In this document: positions 36,863 through 47,296 of the stretch, piece by piece
Layout of the letters: each line of letters starts with the position of its first letter
Position numbering within the stretch: the stretch's first letter is position 1
From: Deltaproteobacteria bacterium
GTDB lineage: Bacteria; Desulfobacterota; Desulfobacteria; Desulfobacterales; Desulfosarcinaceae
DNA: 64,000 nucleotides
NCBI GenBank assembly: GCA_020444075.1
Contig: JAHLLR010000019.1
Coordinates: 1-64,000, forward strand
Direction: 5' to 3'
Notes under the pieces: generated by a model
Databases searched by the model: none
What the model was told of the DNA's origin: nothing
The model's input: the letters and a program-made list of their open reading frames with translations, nothing else
Made by a program: the position numbers and the translations under genes

Positions 36863-37347
36863 GGGATAAAACCAGTGTTTCGGGTTATGGTAATCGTTGT
36901 CGTCGCCTCCCCGTCGGCTGCCAGTGTCAATGCTAAATTATTTGACAACGGTTCGGTTCCATTGTCATCGGAACAGGGGCGGCCCCGATTATCGAAGGTA
37001 AGCGTGGTCGGTGTCAACGTCAGCTTATAGGGGGCAAGATCGACGGTGTAAGATTCCTCACCGGGCAATTTCCGTTTATCATTATTGGGGTCGCCGTCGA
37101 CAAATAACCAGTAGGACTGCCCGGAAGCATCGCAGTATATTCCCCAGATTCGATCGGAATTCATGGCCCGGGATTGAGCATAGCGGATGTGGGATTTGAT
37201 GACCTCGGTCTGGGCCAGAAGGTCGGTATGGCCGATATCGCTGCGGCCAATAATAATGACACTGATAATGCCGATGATAACCAGAACCACCAGGACTTCC
37301 AAGGGTGTAAAGCCGCTGATCCGGTTTTTTTCATCACAGTTGCCCAT
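36859..37347 (-). CDS. Prepilin, FimT/GspH-like
   Basis: A 162-residue prepilin, the first gene of a three-gene minor-pilin operon. The leader ends RISG, followed by FTPLEVLVVLVIIGIISVIIIG; Glu5 is kept but Pro replaces the common Leu/Ile at mature position 3. The head domain has LKSHIRYAQSRAM-type helix residues and a GspH/FimT-like beta region (SYTVDLAPYKLTLTPTTL). The ATG at 37347 has only a weak ribosome site. Its promoter region contains the MITE-like element at 37396. Its stop overlaps the next gene as ATGA. Confidence 0.8.
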   Translation of the reverse strand: MGNCDEKNRISGFTPLEVLVVLVIIGIISVIIIGRSDIGHTDLLAQTEVIKSHIRYAQSRAMNSDRIWGIYCDASGQSYWLFVDGDPNNDKRKLPGEESYTVDLAPYKLTLTPTTLTFDNRGRPCSDDNGTEPLSNNLALTLAADGEATTTITITRNTGFIP

Positions 37348-37395
37348 GGTGGGTTAATACCAGATCTAAGGTTTTAATAAAAACTTTAAATACAT

Positions 37396-37537
37396 GAGCC
37401 TGTTTCAAAACGTCTTAGTTCGGTCAAGATCAAGGCGGGCGATCATTTCAACCGCAGGCGTAGCCGCGCTACGTTGAGGATTGAAATGTGAGCCCAACGC
37501 CGATATTGGCCGAAATGGGGCGTTTTGAAATTGGCTC
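37396..37537. mobile_element. MITE-like element, copy A (142 bp, 4-bp target duplication)
   Basis: A 142-base element bounded by imperfect inverted repeats GAGCCTGTTTCAAAACG and (reverse complement of the right end) GAGCCAATTTCAAAACG. It is flanked by the direct repeat ACAT on both sides (37392-37395 and 37538-37541). Internally, CATTTCAA and TTGAAATG enclose a CGTAG-CCGCG-CTACG hairpin. An inverted copy at 47149-47290 differs at about four positions. No transposase lies nearby, so it is non-autonomous. It sits between the pilin operon and the GT-C gene, upstream of both. Confidence 0.75.
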
Positions 37538-37684
37538 ACATGAAATTGGATTCTACCGCCATTATCCCGATGTTGCTTCAACGCTTTGAAGTTGCTATTG
37601 ATTTATCGAGGCCATTGAAAGTCGTCGTTTCGACCGGAAGGTTGCTGCAAACATGGGCCCGACCTTTTTAAAGGTGATGGATTG

Positions 37685-39424
37685 ATGAGAACAGACAACG
37701 GGGCTTGCCGTCAATGCATGGAATCGACATGGGCTCGGGGGGTTCTGACGGGCCTGTTGTTTCTGGTTACGCTCTTAATTATATACTGGCCGGGTTTTAC
37801 CGGAGAATGGCACTATGATGACTATTATAACATTTTAGATAACAAGAATGTTCAAATCGAATCGCTCGATGCGAAATCCCTGAGAAAAACCCTGTATCTC
37901 GGAGACCCGGAACACGGCGGCCGTCTGAGTCGGCCGCTGGCCTATTTCAGCTTTGCGATCAACTATTATTTGGGTAAAAAACAGGTTGTCGGATACCATA
38001 TCGTCAATTTCGCCATTCATCTGTCAGCCTCTATTTTTCTTTATCTGTTTATACAACACACCTTAAATCTGCCACTCCTCAGGATTACGTTCGGGGGCCT
38101 TGCCCATCCGGTCGCCTTGCTGGCCGCATTTATCTGGGCCATTCACCCCATTCATGTCACGGCGGTCACCTATATCGTGCAACGCATGGCCTCCATGGCC
38201 GGATTGTTCTACATATTTACGCTCTATAGCTATGCAAGGGGCCGAACGGTCGAATCAAGCCTTGGAAAATGGGCATGGTTGGCTGCTGCTGCATTAAGCG
38301 CCTTGCTGGCCTTGGCCACCAAACAAAACAGCGCCATGATACCCCTGTCCATCTTTTTCTATGAATGGATCCTGGTTCAGGGCGTTGGTCGCTTAAGTTT
38401 GAAAAGGGTACTGGCGTTCGGATTCCCGGCCCTGGCGATGCTGGCCCTGATGGGATGGGTTTTTATAAACCCGGAGACATTTTTAGGCAGTTACGCAAAA
38501 ATCAGACCTTACACCCCCCTGGAACGGGTGCTGACCCAACCGAGAGTGATCTGGCAGTATCTATCGCTGCTTTTTTATCCTACGCAATCCCGCCTGACCC
38601 TCCTTCACGACATTCAGTTCTCTACGTCGTTGGGATCTCCATGGACAACGTTGCCGGCCATGATCAGTTTGATTGCCATCTTTATCATCGCCTTGTTCTG
38701 GGGAGCACGCAGGCAACCGTTGGCAGCTTTTTGCATTATTTTTTTCATGATCAACCATGCGATAGAAGGTTCTTTCCTCAATCTTGAGCTGATTTATGAA
38801 CATCGCAATTACATTCCATCCATGTTGCTCTTTATCGTTCCCGCAGTATTTATAATAAGGATGCTGCGATATTTTTCCTACACCGGGCGCCTGCAACGGG
38901 TTCTGATCATTGGAATGGCGCTCTTTTTTTCTGTAATTGGTCACACGACTTATGGGTACAATTCGATTTTCAGTAATGACCGGTTGATGTGGGCGGATAA
39001 TATCGCCAAATTCCCCGGTTTGAGCATTCCGCACAACAATTATGGAAGCCGCCTCTGGGATCAGGGGCTTTTTGAAAAAGCGCTGGAATCATATACCCAC
39101 GCAAAGGCTCAGGATCACTATTTCAACCTGATCCAAAAAGGCATGGTTCATTATAACATCGGTCTCTATTATTCCCTTGTGGCCAATGACCCGAAAACTG
39201 CCTTGGGTTATTTTGAAACCGCGCTGGCAATTGCCCCCAACAACCGAAAAATCTGGCTGGAATATGCCAAATCGCTGGGCAGGGTGGGGGATTGGGGGGC
39301 AGGGGAGACCGTCTTGCGCAATTGTCTTAAGCGGTGGCCGCTTGATTCTGATATGTATGCGGTCACAGAGCTTTATCATCAGAATGGGCGGTTCGGAAAA
39401 TCAGAGGACGTCGTGGACCGGTAG
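37685..39424 (+). CDS. GT-C membrane glycosyltransferase with C-terminal TPRs
   Basis: A 579-residue multi-pass protein. Around nine to eleven membrane helices are followed by a TPR region of about 130 residues (NNYGSRLWDQGLFEKALESY and two more). The first loop carries WHYDDYYNIL with the acidic pair typical of GT-C polyprenyl-phosphate-sugar transferases of the TMTC/O-mannosyltransferase type. Its place beside a minor-pilin operon suggests glycosylation of pilins or surface proteins, which is inference. ATG 37685 has AAAGGTGATGG upstream. The TAG stop at 39422-39424 is in the middle of what would be another TPR helix, and the same frame continues for 44 codons after it. Confidence 0.8.
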   Translation: MRTDNGACRQCMESTWARGVLTGLLFLVTLLIIYWPGFTGEWHYDDYYNILDNKNVQIESLDAKSLRKTLYLGDPEHGGRLSRPLAYFSFAINYYLGKKQVVGYHIVNFAIHLSASIFLYLFIQHTLNLPLLRITFGGLAHPVALLAAFIWAIHPIHVTAVTYIVQRMASMAGLFYIFTLYSYARGRTVESSLGKWAWLAAAALSALLALATKQNSAMIPLSIFFYEWILVQGVGRLSLKRVLAFGFPALAMLALMGWVFINPETFLGSYAKIRPYTPLERVLTQPRVIWQYLSLLFYPTQSRLTLLHDIQFSTSLGSPWTTLPAMISLIAIFIIALFWGARRQPLAAFCIIFFMINHAIEGSFLNLELIYEHRNYIPSMLLFIVPAVFIIRMLRYFSYTGRLQRVLIIGMALFFSVIGHTTYGYNSIFSNDRLMWADNIAKFPGLSIPHNNYGSRLWDQGLFEKALESYTHAKAQDHYFNLIQKGMVHYNIGLYYSLVANDPKTALGYFETALAIAPNNRKIWLEYAKSLGRVGDWGAGETVLRNCLKRWPLDSDMYAVTELYHQNGRFGKSEDVVDR

Positions 39425-39689
39425 CTGGCCGCCAAAAAGGAACGCACATGGAATTCGTTTATTGAGGAGACCAGACAGACGATAACCGAATCCGATGTAT
39501 ATGTTCCTCTATCAGAAAATCTTATACCGTTAATTGACTCTGTTATTGAAAAGTGATTTGAAAAGAACCGCTGTCGCATATTCCATGCGACGCTTTATTA
39601 ACCCGTCCAGGCAGCCGTAGGCAATCAGTGACCTTTTTGGCACATAGTGCAGATGGTTCATCCAAACGGTAAAAGGAAGTGGTGCTACA

Positions 39690-39881
39690 ATGAATACCCA
39701 TGAAGACGACCATAGCTATGAAAATCTGGAAGACATTCAACCCAAGCGCTCTCCGCGGACCAAATTCCGGGAGTTCAACGATGAAGACGATACGACTGGA
39801 AAACGGGACAAGCGTTCCAGTAAACGTTCCCATCGCCAAAAAACAATTAAAGATGATCTCTGGCCTGATGCCGACAATTAG
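39690..39881 (+). CDS. Small highly charged protein
   Basis: A 63-residue protein that is more than half Asp, Glu, Lys and Arg (RSPRTKFREFNDEDDTTGKR), with no hydrophobic core, so probably disordered. A GGAAGTGG site lies about nine bases before the ATG, and the frame has good codon use, both pointing to a real gene. I recognise no family. Possible roles are binding of nucleic acid or a protein partner. It lies between the GT-C gene and decayed genes. Confidence 0.55.
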   Translation: MNTHEDDHSYENLEDIQPKRSPRTKFREFNDEDDTTGKRDKRSSKRSHRQKTIKDDLWPDADN

Positions 39882-40087
39882 GCAAACGTTCCAACATTTC
39901 CCGCATGTTATGGCTGTTCTCGAAACATCTTCAGAATAGATGGCGGTCTTTTTCTATCTCTATATTGAGACAATTTTATTCATGGTCCAGAATGTTACAA
40001 TCTGGTGGCAGCCTGCGCCGAATGAGTGGGGAACATCAGACTGGCAGTATCAGTGTTGTCTCGCCTCATTTCGAAGATCATGACACG

Positions 40088-40480
40088 TCCTCAGGTGACA
40101 AGAAGCGTTGTTGCCGAAGCACGACTTCCGACTCCAATCACTAAAGCGACAACGAACAGAATAGTCGCTACTGCGAATGTGAACCGCATACCGGTGGCAA
40201 CCGCCTCGGGCCGAGCTGTTGTGATGTCGATCGTCACCGATGCGAGTACGAATACAGCGCCCATAACGGAGGCACCGGTGATGCGCCCGATATTGCGTGA
40301 TAAGTTGAGCATTCCGGAGATGACCCCTCGCTGGTCCGGGCGGATGCCTGCCATGACTGCGGTGTTGTTGGCTGTCTGGAATAACCCATAGCCATAAGTA
40401 TGGCGACGATGGGGTAATGTAGCCGGAAATGCCGAAGGTGGCCGGCATCATGGATAGCGAGAGGCTGACAGGCGCCCACC
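40088..40480 (-). pseudogene. Decayed MFS transporter C-terminus
   Basis: The minus strand encodes the end of a DHA2-type MFS exporter. An intact segment at 40091-40354 reads GIRPDQRGVISGMLNLSRNI and ends RASATTLLVT. Upstream of about 40385 the similarity moves between frames (ILMAMGY in one frame, FQTANNTAV in another), and there is no start or full N-terminus. Only about 130 of an expected 450-plus residues remain, so it is a remnant with frameshifts. Confidence 0.7.
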
Positions 40481-40547
40481 GAACCGACGATGCCTGGTCT
40501 TCACTTTCAGCTATTGTCCCATCTCGTCTTGTAGAGGACCAGTCAAG

Positions 40548-40900
40548 GATTTGTGGAAAACTTCGGACCGGGAATCATTGCTCTCGTCGGTGAGCAAGCC
40601 CCCGGCATACGGCTGCGCTTCGTGCAGAAGCCGAACAAAGACAGTTCGCCACTTCGCGACGGGACCGTCGATCTGGAAACTGGTGTTGTGGGGAAAACGA
40701 CCAGCCCGGAAGTACGGGTACAGGGATTGTTCAGAGACCGTTTCATTGGCGTCGTGCGAAGGGGTCATCCATATAGCCAGGGGGAGATCTCCACCCTCCC
40801 GTTATGCCACTGGCAGGCACATCCTTGTTTCTGGAGGCGGACTCGACCGGGGACCCATCGACGAAGCCTTAAAACCCTTAGGGGTGGAGCGGGAAATAGT
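40548..40900 (+). pseudogene. Decayed LysR-type regulator fragment
   Basis: The plus strand encodes part of a LysR substrate-binding domain. One frame reads ENFGPGIIALVGEQAPGIRL and LRDGTVDLETGVVGKT to about 40790. The continuation, GRHILVSGGGLDRGPIDEAL, is in another frame, showing at least one frameshift. The HTH half is missing, and the 3' side ends where the hybrid kinase gene begins. It diverges from the MFS remnant, the usual regulator-efflux arrangement. Confidence 0.7.
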
Positions 40901-43264
40901 TCAATTGTCGGCGGCTTTTTCAAGCACCTCTCTGACCTTGGCAGCCAGAGTCTGCAATGAAAAGGGTTTCTGGATAAACTGAACCCCTTCGTCCAAAACG
41001 CCGTGATGAGCGATGACATTGGCCGTGTACCCGGACATGAACAGGCGCTTGAGGTTCGGAAAAAACGAAAGCAGGTTTTTGGCCAGGTCCCTGCCGTTCA
41101 TCTCGGGCATGACCACGTCTGTTATGAGCAGGTGGATCTCGCCGGTATGCTCCCGCGCCAGACGGATCGCCTCACCCGGTGTAACGGCGGCATACACCGT
41201 GTAGCCCTGGTGTTCGAGCATCGTCTTGGTGATATCCAGGATCATTGGCTCGTCTTCCACCAAAAGGATAGTTTCGTGACCGCGTTCGGCCGCTTGTGCC
41301 ACATCCGAATTCATAGTCCGGCCGGCCTCGGCTACGTGCCGGGGAAGGTAAATCTTGAAGGTTGTGCCCTGGCCCGGCTCACTGTATACATTGATGAAGC
41401 CGTTGTTCTGCTTGACCATGCCATAGACGGTGGCCAGCCCCAGGCCGGTGCCTTTGCCCACTTCTTTGGTGGTGAAGAAGGGTTCGAAAACGTGCGAGAG
41501 CGTCTCGGCGTCCATGCCGCAGCCATTGTCGCTCACGGCCAGCAGAACATACTTTCCGGGAACAAACCCCGCATGCGCGGCGCAGAAGGTTTCGTCAAAG
41601 GTGACCGCACCCGTCTCGACGATGATCTTGCCCGTATCGCGGATGGCATCCCGGGCGTTGACGCAAAGATTGGCCAGCAACTGTTCGACCTGTGAGGGGT
41701 CTATCTTGACCCGGCCCAGCCTCTTGCCCGGCAGCCAGACCAAATCAATGTCTTCTCCGATAAGCAGGCGCAGCATCTTGAGCATGCCTTCCAGGGTCTC
41801 ATTCAGGTCAAGCACCTTGGGTGCCACGGTCTGTTTGCGGGCAAAGGCCAGGAGCTGCCGGGTGAGGTCGACGGACCTTTGGGCCGCTTTTTGAATATCC
41901 TTTAGCGTCCCATGGATCGGATCAGTCGGGCTGACCTTCATCATACCCAATTCCGTATAGCCAAGGATCGCCCCCAGCATATTGTTAAAGTCGTGGGCCA
42001 CACCGCCGGCCAGGCGGCCGACCGACTCCATTTTCTGGGCCTGGTTTAATTGTGCCTGTAGTTTCTCCCGATCTTCATCGACCCGTTTGCGCACGGTGAT
42101 GTCGCGGGCGAAGGTACAGTTGTATTCGCGTCCATCGACCTCCACGAAGTTCGCCTGGATTTCGACCGGATAGACACGTCCATCCTTCGTCCGGTGGGAA
42201 GTGTGCAAAACGAGATGTTTTTTTTCCCGCATTTCATTCCAAATTTCTGGCCAGGTCTCCATGGGAAATTCCGGATCGATGTCTGGCACCGACATCCGCA
42301 TCATCTCTTCGCGGGAATATCCAAGGGCTCGGCAAGCCGCTTGGTTCACATAAAAGAAGCGAGCGTCGGGAGTCATCCAGAAGGCGGCGTCCGCCATGTG
42401 ATCGATCGCAAACTGGGTAAACCGCAGTGTTGCTTCCGATCGCTTGCGGTCGGTGATATCAAGATAGACCACCATCAGAAGCCGGTGGTCGGCCTTCTCA
42501 ATGAAACGGGCGAAGACTATACAGTTACGGACAGCACCGTCCTGACGTTTCAAGAGGGTCTCGAAATCGGAAACGTAGTTCTGCCGTTTGGCCATCTCGA
42601 TAAAACGGCCGCGATCCGCGGGATTGAACCACAATCCAATGTCGTTTCCACTTTTGCCTTCCACCTGTTCCCGGGAATAGCCGAAGGTTTGATACCAGGC
42701 CTCGTTCCAGGTCGTCCCCCTGTATCCTCCAATGTTGATAGCATAACCCATCGGGACCGGCGCGGACTCGAAGAGTTGGCTAAAACTTTCCTCGCTTTTC
42801 CTGAGAGCTTTTTCAGCCTGCTTGCGTGCGGTGATATCGTGAATAATGGAGTGAAGAAGATCTTTTCCTTTCGCTTGGATCTTGCTGCTGAATACCTCCA
42901 CATCCCGGATGGATCCATTCATCAGCCTGTGATGAAATTCAAAATAGATTTGTTTTTTACTCCTGATGTTTTCAATCGTCCGCTTTATTTCTTCGGAGGG
43001 GAGAGTGTTGATGTCCTGAATCTTCATTTGTTGAAGCTGTTCCTTCGTCCATCCGTAGAATTCTACTGCCGCATCATTGGCGTCTATGAGGTTGCCGTTA
43101 TCGGCATCAATGATCAGTTGGACCGCGGAGTGGTGTTCGAACAGGTTCCTGAAAAGGGCTTCACTCTCCTGCAGTTCCTTCTCGGACCCCTTGAACTCGA
43201 AGTTTGATTTCTCCAATTCCCTTACTCGTTGTTCAAGTTCTTCGTATGTCGGTTTGTTTGGCAT
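40901..43264 (-). CDS. Hybrid PAS sensor histidine kinase with receiver domain
   Basis: A 787-residue soluble kinase. Three PAS/PAC domains (about residues 25-145, 155-275 and 285-400) are followed by a HisKA-type dimerisation domain with His near 422 ([15 protein letters not shown]), a HATPase ([27 protein letters not shown]), and a C-terminal receiver domain with Asp near 716 ([16 protein letters not shown]) and Lys in FIQKPF. It has no membrane segments, so the signal is probably intracellular (redox, ligand or gas). CAGGAAAT precedes ATG 43264. No partner regulator lies adjacent. Its stop abuts the LysR remnant. Confidence 0.92.
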   Translation of the reverse strand: MPNKPTYEELEQRVRELEKSNFEFKGSEKELQESEALFRNLFEHHSAVQLIIDADNGNLIDANDAAVEFYGWTKEQLQQMKIQDINTLPSEEIKRTIENIRSKKQIYFEFHHRLMNGSIRDVEVFSSKIQAKGKDLLHSIIHDITARKQAEKALRKSEESFSQLFESAPVPMGYAINIGGYRGTTWNEAWYQTFGYSREQVEGKSGNDIGLWFNPADRGRFIEMAKRQNYVSDFETLLKRQDGAVRNCIVFARFIEKADHRLLMVVYLDITDRKRSEATLRFTQFAIDHMADAAFWMTPDARFFYVNQAACRALGYSREEMMRMSVPDIDPEFPMETWPEIWNEMREKKHLVLHTSHRTKDGRVYPVEIQANFVEVDGREYNCTFARDITVRKRVDEDREKLQAQLNQAQKMESVGRLAGGVAHDFNNMLGAILGYTELGMMKVSPTDPIHGTLKDIQKAAQRSVDLTRQLLAFARKQTVAPKVLDLNETLEGMLKMLRLLIGEDIDLVWLPGKRLGRVKIDPSQVEQLLANLCVNARDAIRDTGKIIVETGAVTFDETFCAAHAGFVPGKYVLLAVSDNGCGMDAETLSHVFEPFFTTKEVGKGTGLGLATVYGMVKQNNGFINVYSEPGQGTTFKIYLPRHVAEAGRTMNSDVAQAAERGHETILLVEDEPMILDITKTMLEHQGYTVYAAVTPGEAIRLAREHTGEIHLLITDVVMPEMNGRDLAKNLLSFFPNLKRLFMSGYTANVIAHHGVLDEGVQFIQKPFSLQTLAAKVREVLEKAADN

Positions 43265-43568
43265 TGTAATTTCCTGTGCCTGGGATCTGGTCGATATGCA
43301 GATTCTTGCATTATTTTAAGCGATGCCGGGGTTTAAGTGCTGAAATTGTATTCGATACCTCCCAATGGGCACAAGAAATTTTTGCTATAACGCCGATCGG
43401 GCCCCTCGGGACAATAAGGCTCACTGCTAAGAATGGAACCATTAGCCAAACGATGAGTATCAAATCAAGAAATATGTCGGGAATTTTAAGAGGATTGATG
43501 CGGAGCGGATGGTCGGACACCATCCGCCTATTCTTTTGGTACAACTTGCTATACCGGGAAATAATAAA

Positions 43569-43598
43569 AACGGGTTACGTCTTGTGACGTAACCCGTT
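43569..43598 (-). terminator. Rho-independent terminator after tRNA-Pro
   Basis: Arms AACGGGTTACGTC (43569-43581) and GACGTAACCCGTT (43586-43598) are perfect complements around TTGT. Read on the minus strand, the hairpin is followed by a T-run (TTTTTATTATTT). It lies 11 bases past the tRNA-Pro gene and is a canonical intrinsic terminator. Confidence 0.85.
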
Positions 43599-43608
43599 GA
43601 TTTCGTAA

Positions 43609-43685
43609 TGGTCGGGACAGCAGGATTTGAACCTGCGACCCCAGCGTCCCGAACGCTGTGCTCTACCAGACTGAGCCATGTCCCG
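43609..43685 (-). tRNA. tRNA-Pro (anticodon CGG)
   Basis: A 77-base cloverleaf on the minus strand with CCA encoded. Acceptor stem CGGGACA pairs with TGTCCCG, discriminator A. The anticodon stem CAGCG/CGCTG encloses the loop TTCGGGA, giving anticodon CGG for proline codon CCG. The T arm is GGTTCAAATCC. It is followed by a strong terminator; purA lies 68 bases upstream on the same strand. Confidence 0.95.
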
Positions 43686-43753
43686 ATGGGTGGTCCTTGT
43701 ATGTCAAGGCATGTCAAAAGTCAATAGGTTGAGGATGGTTTGTGATGCCTTTT

Positions 43754-45067
<1,314 letters not shown>

Positions 45068-45104
45068 TCAACAGAAACGCGTAAACCGATGCCGGCCTTT
45101 TGTT

Positions 45105-45569
45105 TCAACTCGCCATGCGTCGGTTACGGAAAAACTCCTGGATCACAAACCGGCATCGGTCCTCGCAAATTCCCTTTACGATCTCGACCTGATGGTTGAG
45201 CCGGGCGTCTTGACCGAGCTGGTAAAGGCTTTCGGCTGCGCCCCATTTCGGGTCGGTCGCCCCGAACACGACGGCTTTAATCCGGGCATGAACAATGGCT
45301 CCCATGCACATGGCACAAGGTTCAATGCTAACATAGAGCGTGGTGCTTAACAAACGATAATTTTGAATCTTTCGGGCGGCTGCACGAAGGACATTTATCT
45401 CGGCATGGGCCGATGGATCGCAATTGGTGATGGTTCGGTTGTGATCCTGCGCGATCACCTGGTTGTCGGCATCTACGATAACCGCACCTACCGGCACCTC
45501 ACCCATTCTACCGGCGACAGTGGCTTGATCGATGGCCATCTTCATGAAATGTTCGTATCGGAGATCCAT
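45105..45569 (-). CDS. tadA: tRNA-specific adenosine deaminase
   Basis: A 154-residue cytidine-deaminase-fold enzyme that converts A34 to inosine in the anticodon of tRNA-Arg(ACG). Zinc ligands and catalytic residues are His55-Ala-Glu57 (SAHAEINVL) and PCAMC (Cys85 and Cys88). The preceding VPVGAVIV and FGATDPKWGA are typical of TadA. ATG 45569 is preferred; a longer in-frame form to 45662 overlaps the tRNA promoter region. Notably its substrate tRNA gene is divergently encoded about 100 bases away. It is cytosolic and essential in most bacteria. Confidence 0.95.
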   Translation of the reverse strand: MDLRYEHFMKMAIDQATVAGRMGEVPVGAVIVDADNQVIAQDHNRTITNCDPSAHAEINVLRAAARKIQNYRLLSTTLYVSIEPCAMCMGAIVHARIKAVVFGATDPKWGAAESLYQLGQDARLNHQVEIVKGICEDRCRFVIQEFFRNRRMAS

Positions 45570-45669
45570 GGCCAGGCAGTTACCCGTTATTTTTATTTTC
45601 ATCAATAAATATTTCAAGAATACATTGACATGCTCAGCCGTTTGGCTTAAAAACCACTCCAACTTTTTA

Positions 45670-45746
<77 letters not shown>

Positions 45747-45753
45747 GTAAAAC

Positions 45754-45790
45754 CAAAGGGGTCACCGTTTTAGCGGTGGCCCCTTTTTTG
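45754..45790 (+). terminator. Intrinsic terminator after tRNA-Arg
   Basis: AGGGGTCACCG and CGGTGGCCCCT (with one G-T pair) form a stem around a short T-rich loop, followed by six Ts. It lies eight bases past the tRNA-Arg gene on the plus strand. Confidence 0.8.
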
Positions 45791-45924
45791 GTTGTTGTAA
45801 TCTGACCCCCGAAGGGGAAGTATCATCAGTTGTGCTAATCGTTTTTTGAAAATATATGTGCTGGTAACGCTTGAATAACCACTTGATTGTTTTATTGGGA
45901 ATCCCCCTGCACGATGGACATGAT

Positions 45925-46725
45925 CTAATTGTAATTCAAACTCTCAAGAGATATCACGTATTCCCGTTGGGCTGCGTCATGTTTCACACTATACATCGTG
46001 GGATAGAATCCATGTTTGGCGTAGGTCTTCGGAAGATTTATGCGATCCGTAGTATTCGGTCTCGTCTCAAGGAACGCTTTCGTCATCATTGGCTCCAAAA
46101 AAACCATCTGTCCATCGTAAAAACCATATATGAAGGTCTTCGTAAATGGCATTTTATTGAATTCGGGGGCTGAGGGATCAATTGCGTGTGCACCCATCCT
46201 CGGGACCTCCGTGCCTTCTGGCAGAATATAGCCTTCAGGCATGAATTCCGGCGCAGGCGCTTTGTGTGCCCTGGCCAGGTCTTCTCCCTTGAGCGTGATC
46301 TTGTCCTTGTCCGCTTGGCTGATCATGTAAAAATGAAAATCAAAGTGGGGCATATTGTAGATTCCATCTGGAAGATGCCCCTTCGGGTTCCAGTCAATCC
46401 CTACGTGGTCATATCCTAAGCTCGTGGCTTCTTTGGGAAGAGGCAGTACGTATTCCCAGCCTGTCGCGTCATGAGGCACATCTATTGGTAAGCCCTTCAG
46501 AGCGGGTTCCGACATCCTCAAGCCAATAGCTATTGGTTTCCCACTGGCATCTAACGTGGTGAACGCATAAGCACGACCCTCTCCCAACTTTTTATAAGGT
46601 CCATTGTAGGTCCTATCGGTGGTGCCCAGATTCATTGATCCCGAACATCCAAAGATGAAGGTCATCATCATTGCAGCTATCACGAACGTTGATACTGTAT
46701 TATTGATAATATTATATTTCTTCAT
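45925..46725 (-). CDS. TTHB210-like (DUF5602) lipoprotein
   Basis: A 266-residue exported protein with a lipoprotein signal peptide (FIFGCSGS, lipid on Cys27). The mature region holds GWEYVLPLPKEATSLGYDHV, IDWNPKGHLPDGIYNMPHF and DFHFYMIS, the conserved core of the DUF5602/TTHB210-like family. That family has His-rich beta domains of unknown function, thought to be periplasmic or extracellular. GAGGAAT precedes the ATG. It stands alone, with about 180 bases to the tRNA terminator. It is likely an outer-membrane lipoprotein, since Ser follows Cys and Asp is absent at +2. Confidence 0.8.
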   Translation of the reverse strand: MKKYNIINNTVSTFVIAAMMMTFIFGCSGSMNLGTTDRTYNGPYKKLGEGRAYAFTTLDASGKPIAIGLRMSEPALKGLPIDVPHDATGWEYVLPLPKEATSLGYDHVGIDWNPKGHLPDGIYNMPHFDFHFYMISQADKDKITLKGEDLARAHKAPAPEFMPEGYILPEGTEVPRMGAHAIDPSAPEFNKMPFTKTFIYGFYDGQMVFLEPMMTKAFLETRPNTTDRINLPKTYAKHGFYPTMYSVKHDAAQREYVISLESLNYN

Positions 46726-47148
46726 TTATTTATTCCTCGGTATCATCAGTATTGTCAGCTTTTCGGTTATTGGGCATAAAATCATTTTTTCAAGACAGGC
46801 CTATATTCCGACCCATCAAAAAAACAATCCCTATAATCCGGGGAGTTATAGGTTCTTGCCATCGACGCCGAATGGCAGGCAGCTCACGATCATTTTGGTG
46901 GTGCGAGTTCCGTTGATGTTTGTTGCCAGGATAAAATGGGCTGCAGAGCCTTTCCGGCCAAAACCGGTAGTCCGGATTCTGGAAGGGTTTCGGTCAGAGA
47001 GACCATCCAACCCGTAAATCTCTATTGGCGTCTCCTGCAAAATCAGGAAAAGATACTACAGTGTGGTAAGAATAATGGCGTGTAGATCGTTGTCAATGAC
47101 ACATCGATAGCAATAGCTCCCACCCCATTCGTTAATTTCAATATGGGA
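46726..47148. other. Intergenic stretch with the lipoprotein promoter and an unclear short ORF
   Basis: About 420 bases. The left part is the likely promoter of the lipoprotein gene. A 64-codon minus-strand frame at 46846-47040 starts with TTG after GCAGGAG, but has no family match I can see. It is kept as a possible fragment only. The right edge is the GGGA target duplication of the MITE copy. Confidence 0.4.
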
Positions 47149-47290
47149 GAGCCAATTTCAAAACGCCCCATTTCGGCCAATATCGGTGTTGGGCTCACAT
47201 TTCAATCCTCAACTCAGCGCGGCTACGCCTGCGGTTGAAATGATCGCCCGCCTTGATCTTGACCGAACCAAGACGTTTTGAAACAGGCTC
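47149..47290. mobile_element. MITE-like element, copy B (inverted, 4-bp target duplication)
   Basis: A 142-base element whose reverse complement matches copy A at 37396-37537 except at about four positions. Ends are GAGCCAATTTCAAAACG and (right end, reverse complement) GAGCCTGTTTCAAAACG. It is flanked by the direct repeat GGGA on both sides (47145-47148 and 47291-47294), the expected duplication of target DNA. It lies seven bases beyond the RhlE stop, so its inverted-repeat fold may act as a 3' end for that gene. Confidence 0.75.
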
Positions 47291-47296
47291 GGGATA

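Noticed and set aside
43569-43598. Perfect palindrome considered as an attachment site or CRISPR-like repeat
   Set aside because: Single copy next to a tRNA with a T-run on the minus strand; an intrinsic terminator explains it, and no integrase is near.
46846-47040. A 64-codon minus-strand frame with TTG start
   Set aside because: It has a possible ribosome site but no recognisable domain or conserved neighbour; not strong enough to call a gene.
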